Of a DNA stretch of 7,921 nucleotides, positions 1 to 6,193 are shown piece by piece. Made by a program: the position numbers and the translations under genes. Source of the DNA: Cytophagales bacterium (GTDB lineage: Bacteria; Bacteroidota; Bacteroidia; Cytophagales; Cyclobacteriaceae); the NCBI GenBank assembly GCA_003454975.1, contig DMST01000095.1, positions 1-7,921 of the forward strand, written 5' to 3'. Each line of letters begins with the position of its first letter. The first letter of the stretch is position 1. The notes under the pieces were generated by a model. It was not told the origin of the DNA and did no database searches. It saw only the letters and a program-made list of their open reading frames with translations.

Positions 1-655
1 GTATGACCTGGACTTGGAGGTGCTGTACGAGGATGGGCACGTGGCCGCAGTGCACAAGCCTGCGGGTATTCCGGTGAACGGAGTGCAGCTGAAAACGCTG
101 GAGAACGCCCTGCCCCGGAACTTGAAACCCACCAAGGAGGCGGATGCGCTGGACTACCCCATGCCGCTCCACCGGCTGGACGCGCCCACTACCGGCATTG
201 TACTCGTTGCCAAGACCAACCGGGCCCAGGTGATCATGGGGCAGCGGTTTCAGCAGAAGCAGGTCACCAAACGCTACCAGGCGGTGGTGGTGGGCCAACT
301 GCCACAGCTGAAAGGCGAGGTGAACGAACCTATTGATCGAAAGCCCAGCACCTCGCGCTATGAGTTGGTAGAGACGGTCCCTTCCAAGGCCTACGGCCAT
401 TTGAGCTTGGTAAAGCTCTTCCCCGTTACAGGCCGAACGCACCAACTTCGCATTCATATGGCACATCTGGGTTGCCCTATTGTGGGCGATAAGCAGTACT
501 CGGGCGATACGGAAGTACTCACGGGCAAAGGGCTCATGCTTTGCGCAGACCAAGTCTCCTTTCACCATCCGGTGACGGAGAAGCCGCTGACCATTGAGAC
601 GGCCGTACCACGGAAGTTTACCAAGTATATGGAATGGGAGAGTAGGGAAGGCTAA
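1..655 (+). CDS. RluA-family RNA pseudouridine synthase, 5' end outside window
   Basis: Isomerises specific uridines in rRNA or tRNA to pseudouridine in the cytoplasm. The frame is open from base 2, and the residues before the TTG at 14 (YDLD, then LEVLYEDG) already look like the family, so the true start probably lies upstream and the gene is partial here. Numbering from that TTG, the KPAG segment is at 15-18. The catalytic motif HRLD is at 53-56, with D56 the expected nucleophile, followed by a TTGIVLVAK stretch. The second family block, GRTHQLRIH, is at 140-148, followed by GDKQYSG at 158-164. All core motifs are intact, so the enzyme should be active. The target base cannot be read from the sequence, because RluA, RluC, RluD and TruC types share these motifs. 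No S4 domain is visible in the part present. The stop codon overlaps that of the convergent toxin gene. Confidence 0.93.
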   Translation, partial: YDLDLEVLYEDGHVAAVHKPAGIPVNGVQLKTLENALPRNLKPTKEADALDYPMPLHRLDAPTTGIVLVAKTNRAQVIMGQRFQQKQVTKRYQAVVVGQLPQLKGEVNEPIDRKPSTSRYELVETVPSKAYGHLSLVKLFPVTGRTHQLRIHMAHLGCPIVGDKQYSGDTEVLTGKGLMLCADQVSFHHPVTEKPLTIETAVPRKFTKYMEWESREG

Positions 656-960
656 AATCGCTCTTTCCTCTTTTCAGGATGTTGATGCACGTGGAGAATA
701 GCACCAATCAATACTTGCCGATTATTCTGCAGCACGGCGTAATACACGGCATAGGGTAAAGGATTTAATACGAGTTTTCTCACGTTACCCTCCTGAATAG
801 GAGCACTTTCCGGATAGTTCGCTATCTGGTCAATAGCTCTGGTAAGTCGTAATGAAAACCGTTTACCCGCTCTTGGGTTCCGGACATCGTATTGGCAGAG
901 CATTAGATTCACATCTGCTTCGGCCTCTGGTGTCAAGCCAACTGAGAATCTATCAGCCAC
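652..960 (-). CDS. RelE/ParE-family toxin of a type II toxin-antitoxin module
   Basis: A 102-residue protein with the size and layout of RelE/ParE toxins. An N-terminal strand (FSVGLTPEAEADV) leads into helices, with LTRAIDQIANYPESAP at 39-54. The C-terminal sheet has the typical run LNPLPYAVYYAV (65-76) and then VLIGAILHVHQHPE (83-96), which matches the family's pattern of a Tyr-rich strand followed by a hydrophobic strand ending in H-x-x-x-x-P. Family members either cleave mRNA on the ribosome (RelE) or poison gyrase (ParE); the sequence does not decide which. The start is GTG, overlapping the antitoxin stop by 8 bp, so translation is probably coupled to the antitoxin. An in-frame TAA just upstream (979-981) limits other starts. 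The basic tail KRKERF is in keeping with RNA binding. The stop TAG overlaps the TAA of the convergent pseudouridine synthase. Confidence 0.82.
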   Translation of the reverse strand: MADRFSVGLTPEAEADVNLMLCQYDVRNPRAGKRFSLRLTRAIDQIANYPESAPIQEGNVRKLVLNPLPYAVYYAVLQNNRQVLIGAILHVHQHPEKRKERF

Positions 961-1213
961 GCATCTCTCGTTCAGCTTTTAGCCAAGCTTGAGCATCTAT
1001 CACAGTTTCAGGATTAGCTATTACTCGGTTAATTCTTTCCTGCGCCAAAGCTATTTGGGCTTTTTCTACTTCAGGTGAGGGTTGAGCTTCACCCTCTAGT
1101 AGTTCTTGTACTAACTCCAAAACTTCCTGTTGTTGGGGTACAGAAAACTGTTCTACGGTTTTTTGTAAATCTGCTAAACGGACAGTGGACTGATTTGGAG
1201 AAATTGCCATCAT
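953..1213 (-). CDS. Antitoxin-like partner of the RelE/ParE toxin
   Basis: An 86-residue, acidic, mostly helical protein encoded directly upstream of the toxin and overlapping it by 8 bp, the usual antitoxin-first order. Residues about 12-42 (LADLQKTVEQFSVPQQQEVL and on to ELLEG) form a Gln/Glu-rich helical region like that of short VapB or DUF2281-type antitoxins. The C-terminal part ends in AWLKAEREMRG, similar to the tails with which such antitoxins wrap their toxins. I see no clear ribbon-helix-helix or helix-turn-helix, so autoregulation by DNA binding is uncertain. Two ATG codons stand in tandem at the start and no Shine-Dalgarno sequence precedes them. Codons 1021-1200 have about 42% GC by hand count, below the flanking genes, which suggests recent acquisition. 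The antitoxin role rests mainly on context. Confidence 0.7.
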   Translation of the reverse strand: MMAISPNQSTVRLADLQKTVEQFSVPQQQEVLELVQELLEGEAQPSPEVEKAQIALAQERINRVIANPETVIDAQAWLKAEREMRG

Positions 1214-1391
1214 TAAATATAACGAAATTGAAGTTCTAAAGGTGCATTACCTGATAATATGATTTCCGGAATCAAAAAGGTAAGCAAGGTTTGTGAAGTA
1301 CATAAAGTGAGTTTTTGGAATCAGCTCTACAGGTTGAAAATTGGGTTTGCCGAACCATCGCAAAAGTTAGCACAATAGGAAATCGGCAAGT
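1214..1391. other. Intergenic region upstream of the toxin-antitoxin pair
   Basis: AT-rich 178-bp gap that must hold the antitoxin promoter (minus strand) and the end of the hydroxylase transcript. The only structured element I see is an imperfect palindrome around TTCCGGAA at about 1261-1273, roughly 50 bp upstream of the antitoxin start, where an operator could lie. I find no convincing Bacteroidota promoter (TTG, then TAnnTTTG) and no convincing terminator. Only very short ORFs occur. Confidence 0.35.
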
Positions 1392-2126
1392 TTAGGACCG
1401 AGAAGTTGACGTTAGGCGGGCGAGTTTCTCTTTATTCTCAGCAATCAATTCCTTCGCAATGGGCAAGTCACTCCGTTCTAGTTCTTCGATGATCCGCTGC
1501 AGCGTTTCAGGAGATTCCTCCTGCAGGCCCTCGGTGGGTTCGAAGCTTTCCTGGGGTGCCAGGGAGAAGAACAACTCGTCCGACCAGGCGTTGCGTTCTC
1601 CGTCTATGACCAAATGCATACGGTCTTGGGTACCTGCGTTCACCACCGAATGCTCGTAGTTCACGTTGGTATACCAGCATTCGCCGGGTAACATGGTCAA
1701 CTCATCACCATCCAGTACAAAGTGTACCTCCGGATTGGTCACAATGGGGATGTGCAACCGGAAGCAACCGTCCTCGTACCCCAGCTCATGGTCGCGGTGG
1801 GGCTTGATTTCTGACCCTACGGCCAGGCGCAAAATGCGTGCGGTCACGATCGGAAACTGAAACGAATCGATGACCTCCTTGAAATAAGGGCAGGCTTTCA
1901 GCCACTGAGTTTCGGTAGCTCTACTCTCTTGATCAGGCGTGAAAATAACGATGTTAGTCCCATCCCCTTGTGGGGCATACAGAGGAATCACCTTCCATTC
2001 TCCGGCATAGCCTTGCGTATTGTAATGCGGTATCCAGAGGTCTTCTTTTAATGCTGATAGGTCTTGTACCAGCTTAGCTTCGTCAAATTGAAAAGGGAGT
2101 TTAAGGTGTCGAGTAGCGGCAATCAT
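1392..2126 (-). CDS. Aspartyl/asparaginyl beta-hydroxylase-like 2-oxoglutarate/Fe(II) oxygenase
   Basis: A 244-residue protein with an Asp_Arg_Hydrox-type (cupin fold) domain over about residues 45-180. Enzymes of this family hydroxylate Asp, Asn or related residues using Fe(II), O2 and 2-oxoglutarate. Visible residues are H110-R-D112 (in KPHRDHELGYEDG), R123-L-H125, the strand NPEVHFVLDGDELTMLPGE, H159 and R169 (in RMHLVID). The H159-R169 spacing of 10 equals that of the second iron ligand and the 2-oxoglutarate-binding arginine in human AspH (H725, R735). Unlike AspH, which has no acidic ligand, this protein has D112 placed to complete a conventional His-Asp-His triad. The tail from about 195 is acidic and probably helical (EESPETLQRIIEELERSD). 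The gene lies 93 bp downstream of the sulfotransferase-like gene on the same strand and may be co-transcribed. The substrate may be a protein or a free amino acid and cannot be told. Confidence 0.85.
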   Translation of the reverse strand: MIAATRHLKLPFQFDEAKLVQDLSALKEDLWIPHYNTQGYAGEWKVIPLYAPQGDGTNIVIFTPDQESRATETQWLKACPYFKEVIDSFQFPIVTARILRLAVGSEIKPHRDHELGYEDGCFRLHIPIVTNPEVHFVLDGDELTMLPGECWYTNVNYEHSVVNAGTQDRMHLVIDGERNAWSDELFFSLAPQESFEPTEGLQEESPETLQRIIEELERSDLPIAKELIAENKEKLARLTSTSRS

Positions 2127-2184
2127 TCGGTAATGAGTTGTAAAGGGATAGATTTGAATGGTTTAATATACAATTCAGTTTTAA

Positions 2185-2199
2185 AATAGCGTAGCTATT
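2185..2199. repeat. Small perfect hairpin between sulfotransferase and hydroxylase genes
   Basis: AATAGC (2185-2190), loop GTA, then GCTATT (2194-2199): a perfect 6-bp stem. Read on the minus strand, the direction of the sulfotransferase gene that ends at 2220, the stem is followed by a short TTTTAAAA run, so it could be a weak terminator or attenuator before the hydroxylase gene. The GTA loop is the same as in some hairpins of the 6027-6207 array, but the stem sequence differs. Confidence 0.4.
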
Positions 2200-2219
2200 A
2201 CTACCCTCAGAAGCCAATC

Positions 2220-3062
2220 TCAACTATTGAAGTCTTGCCCCTCCAGGGGCTGCTGAGTTTTGGCGTTGTACTTCCGTTGTTCTTGCGCTTGGGCTATTTC
2301 ATCCGCGGTGGCTACTAGTCCAAAATGATCTACTATGGGTTCGAACGCTTCCAGGAAGTTGGGGTAGGTCAAAAATAACCCTTGCTCATTTCGGTGCTGA
2401 TTAGCATGGTGGTGGTGCCCCGCTATGATGGATCGTAGGAAACTGGCTTTATCGGTCACCTCGTTTCTGTCCAACACAAAATGCTTCCAAAGGATATCCG
2501 TAGGAGAGTTCCACCAATCGAGTAGGCCTCCATCCGCTTTTTCTAGTGAGGCCAGCAGTGCCTCAGCGTCCCGATCCAGGTAAAGCCACTTCACCCCCGG
2601 GAAGGCACGATGGAACAATCGGATCAGGTATACATTCCAGGAGGTGAGCTTAATAATCAGATGTTGCTTTCCCTCGGCCTTTTGGCTATAGGCCCGAATG
2701 ATTTTTTTGAGCCGGAGCACTACCTCCTCTTCGGGCAAACCGAACATCAAATGCACGAGTAGTACCCCATTGATGGCTTCTGACTCCTTCACCACCCGAA
2801 CACTCTTTACCTGGGACAGCATGCCACTCAAAAGAGTAGAGCCACAATGAGAGGTATGAAAGATCAGCCCCCGCAACTCCAGCGCATTGGAATCCTCCTC
2901 TGGCGCAAAAGACTCCAGGGGGTACGTTTGCCCCCGGTTGACCCGGGCATGAGGAACGCCGTCATTGTAAAATGGGTAGTCAAATACCTGCTCATGTAGC
3001 GCCTCGCACATGATCCTCGGTTGAGGCTCCATGGTAGTGTATACGGGATAGCGGTTGGGCAT
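2220..3062 (-). CDS. Sulfotransferase-like P-loop protein
   Basis: A 280-residue cytoplasmic protein with no signal peptide or membrane segment. The segment LIFHTSHCGSTLLSGML (66-82) matches the 5'-phosphosulfate loop of sulfotransferases (pattern RSGSTLL), here with HCGSTLL. The segment VKWLYLDRDAEALLAS (157-172) matches the second conserved block (hydrophobic strand, R-D-x, Ser eight residues on), in which R164 and S172 would bind the 3'-phosphate of PAPS. These enzymes move a sulfuryl group from PAPS to a hydroxyl or amine. The substrate is unknown. An unusual histidine cluster (GHHHHANQH, 215-223) lies in the C-terminal half and may be catalytic or metal-binding. Some relatives of this fold are kinases, so sulfation is probable but not proven. 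The gene is the first on the minus strand from the divergent region at 3063-3181 and is followed by the hydroxylase gene. Confidence 0.72.
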   Translation of the reverse strand: MPNRYPVYTTMEPQPRIMCEALHEQVFDYPFYNDGVPHARVNRGQTYPLESFAPEEDSNALELRGLIFHTSHCGSTLLSGMLSQVKSVRVVKESEAINGVLLVHLMFGLPEEEVVLRLKKIIRAYSQKAEGKQHLIIKLTSWNVYLIRLFHRAFPGVKWLYLDRDAEALLASLEKADGGLLDWWNSPTDILWKHFVLDRNEVTDKASFLRSIIAGHHHHANQHRNEQGLFLTYPNFLEAFEPIVDHFGLVATADEIAQAQEQRKYNAKTQQPLEGQDFNS

Positions 3063-3181
3063 ATAGTTTTGTCGGTTTTCTCATTCACAGTATAACAAAT
3101 CCTCAGCTACGAATAAGCAGCAAAGGCTACAGATAATTTTTGTAGGTTGCTCCATCGCGACGATCCTATAGCCACTGCTCT
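3063..3181. promoter_or_regulatory. Divergent promoter region
   Basis: This 119-bp gap separates the divergent sulfotransferase-like and aldo/keto reductase genes and must hold promoters for both. On the plus strand TAATTTTTG (3134-3142), 40 bp before the reductase ATG, is one base longer than the Bacteroidota -7 element TAnnTTTG; no clear TTG -33 element precedes it. I see no good match on the minus strand. The region is AT-rich compared with the genes, as expected. Confidence 0.4.
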
Positions 3182-4231
3182 ATGTCCGTACCTCGTTTTC
3201 AGCTTACCTCAGATTATTCTATCTCCCAAGTCATCAAAGGCGGATGGCACCTGGCCGGCGGTCATGGCGCCATTTCCGCCAATGAGGCCATTGCCGATAT
3301 GCTCAGCTTTGTGCAGGCAGGCATTACCACCTTCGATTGTGCGGATATTTACACGGGGGTAGAGGAGCTAATCGGGCAATTTTTGAAACACTACCGGTCA
3401 CAGATGGCCAGCGGTGAATTGCCCACTGTGCAGGTGCATACGAAATATGTGCCCGACTACGATGCCTTGGCGACGCTCACCAAGCAGGATACGGAGCGCA
3501 TCATCGATCGCTCCTTGCAGCGACTGGGAGTAGAACGACTGGATCTGGTGCAGTTCCACTGGTGGGACTACCAATTTCCCCGGTACATCGATACCGCGTT
3601 GCACTTGAAGGAACTGCAGGAGGCGGGCAAGATTCGGAACATTGGCATCACCAATTTTGACACGGCTCGCGTGCAGGAAATGGTGAACGCTGGGGTGTCT
3701 ATTGCCTCCAACCAAGTGCAGTATTCGGTATTTGACCAGCGGGCCGCCAACGACGAACCTGAGGCCTACGCACCATTGGGCATCCCCTTCCTGTGCTACG
3801 GCGTAGTAGCTGGCGGTTTTCTGTCCCCCCGTTGGCTGGGCAAAACGGATCCGGGTGAGCCGTACGAAAACCGTTCCTTAACGAAGTACCGACTGATTAT
3901 AGAAGAGTTTGGTAGCTGGGGCCGGTATCAGGAGGTATTGCAGGCCTTGCAGGATATTGGGCAGCAGTATGGCGTGGGCAGCGGTGAAGTAGCCTGCCGC
4001 TATGTGTTGCAGCAGCAAGGGATAGGGGGCATCATCGTAGGGGCGCGTAACCGCGACCACTTGGCGCGGCTAGCGGGTTTGGTGCAGTTCTCTCTGTCTC
4101 CGGAAGACCTAGCCCTGATCGACGCATTGATTGCCCAGGGCAACGGACCCCAGGGACCCTTTTATGCTCTCGAAAGAGATAAAACGGGCAAGCACGGTGC
4201 TATCATGAAGTATAATCTGAACAAGAAGTAG
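3182..4231 (+). CDS. Aldo/keto reductase
   Basis: A 349-residue NAD(P)H-dependent oxidoreductase of the aldo/keto reductase superfamily (TIM barrel), cytoplasmic. The catalytic tetrad is complete: D52 and Y57 in FDCADIYTG, K88 in VHTKYV and H126 in LVQFHWWDY. The block KIRNIGITNFD (150-160), the ASNQVQYSVFDQR strand (176-188) and the C-terminal cofactor block IGGIIVGARN (281-290) are all typical. A GGWHLAGG segment near the N-terminus forms the first strand. The C-terminal extension ERDKTGKHGAIMKYNLN is distinctive and suggests a subfamily nearer to bacterial sugar- or pyridoxal-type reductases than to the beta-subunits of ion channels, though I cannot name the substrate. It is the first gene of a three-gene operon; its TAG stop shares one base with the next gene's GTG start. 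The ATG at 3182 has no Shine-Dalgarno sequence before it, as is common in Bacteroidota. Confidence 0.93.
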   Translation: MSVPRFQLTSDYSISQVIKGGWHLAGGHGAISANEAIADMLSFVQAGITTFDCADIYTGVEELIGQFLKHYRSQMASGELPTVQVHTKYVPDYDALATLTKQDTERIIDRSLQRLGVERLDLVQFHWWDYQFPRYIDTALHLKELQEAGKIRNIGITNFDTARVQEMVNAGVSIASNQVQYSVFDQRAANDEPEAYAPLGIPFLCYGVVAGGFLSPRWLGKTDPGEPYENRSLTKYRLIIEEFGSWGRYQEVLQALQDIGQQYGVGSGEVACRYVLQQQGIGGIIVGARNRDHLARLAGLVQFSLSPEDLALIDALIAQGNGPQGPFYALERDKTGKHGAIMKYNLNKK

Positions 4232-5631
4232 TGAGCCCTGACCCACACGAAGAGGAAATCTCGCTGAAGTTTCACGGAGGGTACCTGGGGGTGCTCCTGC
4301 CCTTCTTTTTCTTCCTGATGGGGGCAGTGATCATTGCCCTGTCAGGGGCACCGGATGAGCGAGGGCTGTGGCCCGTGTTGATCGGGGCCATGGGGCTGGG
4401 CCTGGTACTCGCCAAGGACCGCAACGCCTATTCGGAGGTGCTGCTGCAGGGTATGTCACAGAAGATCGTGATGATCATGATTACGGCCTGGATGCTGGCG
4501 AGCTGCATTGGGGTACTGATGACCAAAACGGGCTTGGTGGAGGCACTGATCTGGCTTTCCTTACAGCTCAACCTAGGGCCCGCTGGGTTCTTGCTGGCTA
4601 CCTTTCTGATCTGCTGCGTTATCTCCATGTCCACCGGGTCCAGCTTTGCCACCATCCTGATCTGTTCACCACTGCTCTACCCCAGCGGGGGTATGATGGG
4701 GGTGGAACTTCCTCTGCTGGCGGGAGCCATTCTGTCTGGGGCCACCTTTGGCGATTTCAGCGCACCCATCTCGGACACTACCATTGCCAGTGCCCTGTCC
4801 CAACAGGCCAATATTGGCCGGGCAGTACGCAGCCGCCTCAAGTACTCGGTGCCTGTATTGCTGGTGTCAGGAATCGTGTTCGTACTGCTGCAAATGGGCA
4901 GTTCAAGTGCTTCGGTAGCTAATCCCGAATTGCTTAGCGGAGAAGCCCGGGGGCTGCCCATGCTGGGGGTGCCGGTGCTCATCATCTTTCTGTTTTTGAG
5001 AGGAAAGCACTTGGTGGTGGGGCTGATGGCTGGGCTTTTCGCAGGCATCCTCATAGGGTTGGCCTTTGGGTTGCTCCCCTGGGGGGAGGTCATCGCGCTG
5101 GATCTGGATAACTTCCGGGCCACCAGTTTCATCATCGATGGTATCACCCGAGCGGTGGGCATCAGCTTTTTTACCATCCTGCTGATGGGGCTGGTGCAAA
5201 CCATCAAGGCCAGCGGCATTCTAGCCTCGCTGGTAGCCTATGCCTCAGCCCGGGTGAAATCATCGCGGGCGGCCAAGGGCTGGATTACCGGTGTCACTTC
5301 GCTGGCCGTACTGCTCACTACGCACAGCATCGTTGCCATCCTGATGGTGGGTGAGTTTGTGAGTCAAACCGGTAGTAAAAGCCATATCTCGGAGGTGCAG
5401 CGGGCCAACCTGATGAGCCTGGCGGTCTGCTTCTTTCCGTTTGTATTACCCTACTTCATTCCCGTCATCCTGATGGCAAACATGACCCAAACGGGCACCG
5501 AATACGGGCTGGCCCAACAATCACCCTTAGCCATCGGCATGTACAACATCGTGGCCTGGGGGCTGCTTATCTATATGTTATTTATCCTTTTCAGAAGGGA
5601 ACAAACTAAAACTACTCTAGAAAAACCATGA
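4231..5631 (+). CDS. NhaC-family Na+/H+ antiporter-like membrane transporter
   Basis: A 466-residue inner-membrane protein with about ten to twelve hydrophobic segments, the first at 18-40 after a short acidic N-terminus. The motif GDFSAPISDTTIASAL (174-189) matches the NhaC-type block (GDxxSPLSDTT), and STGSSFATILICSPLLYPSG (134-153) matches the preceding TGTSWGT-like block. Characterised relatives exchange Na+ for H+, and some exchange organic acids such as malate and lactate, so metabolite transport is possible. A second SxxTTHS-like region (TSLAVLLTTHSIVAI, 356-370) lies in the C-terminal half, consistent with an inverted repeat of the fold. The start is GTG at 4231, overlapping the reductase stop by one base (TAGTG). 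An in-frame TAA at 4213-4215 and the absence of other starts favour it. The gene overlaps the following ATG by four bases, so translation of all three genes is probably coupled. Confidence 0.9.
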   Translation: MSPDPHEEEISLKFHGGYLGVLLPFFFFLMGAVIIALSGAPDERGLWPVLIGAMGLGLVLAKDRNAYSEVLLQGMSQKIVMIMITAWMLASCIGVLMTKTGLVEALIWLSLQLNLGPAGFLLATFLICCVISMSTGSSFATILICSPLLYPSGGMMGVELPLLAGAILSGATFGDFSAPISDTTIASALSQQANIGRAVRSRLKYSVPVLLVSGIVFVLLQMGSSSASVANPELLSGEARGLPMLGVPVLIIFLFLRGKHLVVGLMAGLFAGILIGLAFGLLPWGEVIALDLDNFRATSFIIDGITRAVGISFFTILLMGLVQTIKASGILASLVAYASARVKSSRAAKGWITGVTSLAVLLTTHSIVAILMVGEFVSQTGSKSHISEVQRANLMSLAVCFFPFVLPYFIPVILMANMTQTGTEYGLAQQSPLAIGMYNIVAWGLLIYMLFILFRREQTKTTLEKP

Positions 5632-5990
5632 GCGACACCAAGCCTTTAGCAGACGGACAATTTGAGCTGTACGACCTCTCCATAGAGGTAGAATCGATAG
5701 ACGGAAATTGCACCTGTGCTATGACCGTGGGTGATAAGTTCTACCTGAAGGGCGGCAAGCTTTCGCTGCCCGAGGGGCAGGACTTTTGTGTGTACGCCTT
5801 GCAGTCTTGTTTGCCTTTGCTCCCTGCCAAGCAGCGCAAAAACCACCCCGCCGACTGGATGGAAACAGACGCCCGGATTATTTGCCCAGACCCCGCCTGT
5901 AAGTTGATCATGCGCATCGACCGGGAGTCTTCCCGCGTGCTCAACCACGACGATGTGAGCCCCATTGAGTGGAAGGGTGGTGAGGGGTAA
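5628..5990 (+). CDS. TIGR04076-type small cysteine-containing protein
   Basis: A 120-residue protein of unknown function resembling the TIGR04076 family: an N-terminal beta segment ending in a cysteine pair (C28-T-C30), then a VGDKFYLKGGKLSLP segment, a central FCVYALQSCLPLLPA helix (C54, C61) and a C-terminal ICPDPACKLIMRI strand (C86, C91). Six cysteines in three pairs are consistent with metal binding or redox chemistry, though the cytoplasmic location and lack of a signal peptide argue against structural disulfides. The ATG overlaps the transporter stop (ATGA), so this is the last gene of the reductase-transporter operon. Linkage suggests it assists the reductase or senses its substrate, which is inference. 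Residues after about 100 (SSRVLNHDDVSPIEWKGGEG) lie beyond the core and may be disordered. Confidence 0.75.
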   Translation: MSDTKPLADGQFELYDLSIEVESIDGNCTCAMTVGDKFYLKGGKLSLPEGQDFCVYALQSCLPLLPAKQRKNHPADWMETDARIICPDPACKLIMRIDRESSRVLNHDDVSPIEWKGGEG

Positions 5991-6026
5991 GGTAGAGCCT
6001 CTCGGCAGCATATGGGCTATTATTGC

Positions 6027-6039
6027 GGTCTTTCAGACC
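6027..6039. repeat. Hairpin 1 of array (GGTCT-TTC-AGACC)
   Basis: Five-bp perfect stem with a TTC loop. It is the most diverged copy, with T and A at the inner pair. It lies 37 bp after the end of the TIGR04076-type gene and is followed by TTTGATTTT, so it could also act as a weak plus-strand terminator. Confidence 0.55.
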
Positions 6040-6061
6040 TTTGATTTTGTGCCGTTTTTTA

Positions 6062-6081
6062 CCCGGCCCTGACGGACCGGG
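6062..6081. repeat. Hairpin 2 of array, long GC-rich copy
   Basis: Outer arms CCCGG/CCGGG and inner arms CC/GG with a TGAC loop and one C-A mismatch (6067 against 6076). A C-to-T change at 6067 would restore the GGTCC/GGACC core. The right flank GCTA is shared with hairpin 5, which marks these two as the same longer subtype. Confidence 0.65.
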
Positions 6082-6094
6082 CTAGAAAAGAATC

Positions 6095-6107
6095 GGTCCT
6101 ATGGACC
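6095..6107. repeat. Hairpin 3 of array (GGTCC-TAT-GGACC)
   Basis: Perfect five-bp stem with a TAT loop. A T-rich run (TTATTTTTCTTT) follows within a few bases on the plus strand, so terminator activity is possible. Confidence 0.6.
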
Positions 6108-6125
6108 TGCCTTATTTTTCTTTCC

Positions 6126-6138
6126 GGTCCGTAGGACC
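6126..6138. repeat. Hairpin 4 of array (GGTCC-GTA-GGACC)
   Basis: Perfect five-bp stem with a GTA loop, in an AT-rich setting: a T-rich run before it and AAAAATTT after it. It appears to be the consensus form of the short subtype. Confidence 0.6.
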
Positions 6139-6148
6139 AAAAATTTCC

Positions 6149-6173
6149 TAGCCCAGTTCGAAGGACTGGGCTA
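6149..6173. repeat. Hairpin 5 of array, longest copy
   Basis: Eleven-bp stem from TAGCCCAGTTC to GGACTGGGCTA with one G-T pair (6158 and 6164) and a GAA loop. The A-T replacement at 6155/6167 relative to the C-G arms of hairpin 2 keeps pairing, which suggests compensatory change and selection for structure. On the minus strand it is followed by GGAAATTTTT and could terminate the convergent operon. Confidence 0.75.
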
Positions 6174-6193
6174 AAGGTAAATGGATAAACCGA

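Noticed and set aside
14..16. TTG at 14 as the true start of the pseudouridine synthase
   Set aside because: The frame stays open to the window edge and the residues before it fit the family, so the start is most likely outside the window.
1214..1391. A 28-codon minus-strand ORF upstream of the antitoxin
   Set aside because: Very short, no ribosome binding site and no recognisable features.
2864..3088. A minus-strand 74-codon ORF overlapping the start of the sulfotransferase-like gene
   Set aside because: It is another frame of the same region, and the sulfotransferase motifs are in the longer frame.
3147..3362. A plus-strand ORF starting before the aldo/keto reductase
   Set aside because: It overlaps the N-terminal part of the reductase, including the conserved DCADIY motif region, in a different frame and shows no domain of its own.
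4368..4922. A 184-codon plus-strand ORF inside the transporter gene, and long antisense ORFs at 4677-5219 and 4903-5199
   Set aside because: They lie in other frames of a gene with clear membrane-protein features and family motifs; their products have no recognisable domain and reflect GC-rich codon usage.
5646..6011. A 121-codon antisense ORF over the TIGR04076-type gene
   Set aside because: The plus-strand frame has family-like motifs and an ATGA junction with the transporter gene; the antisense product has no recognisable feature.
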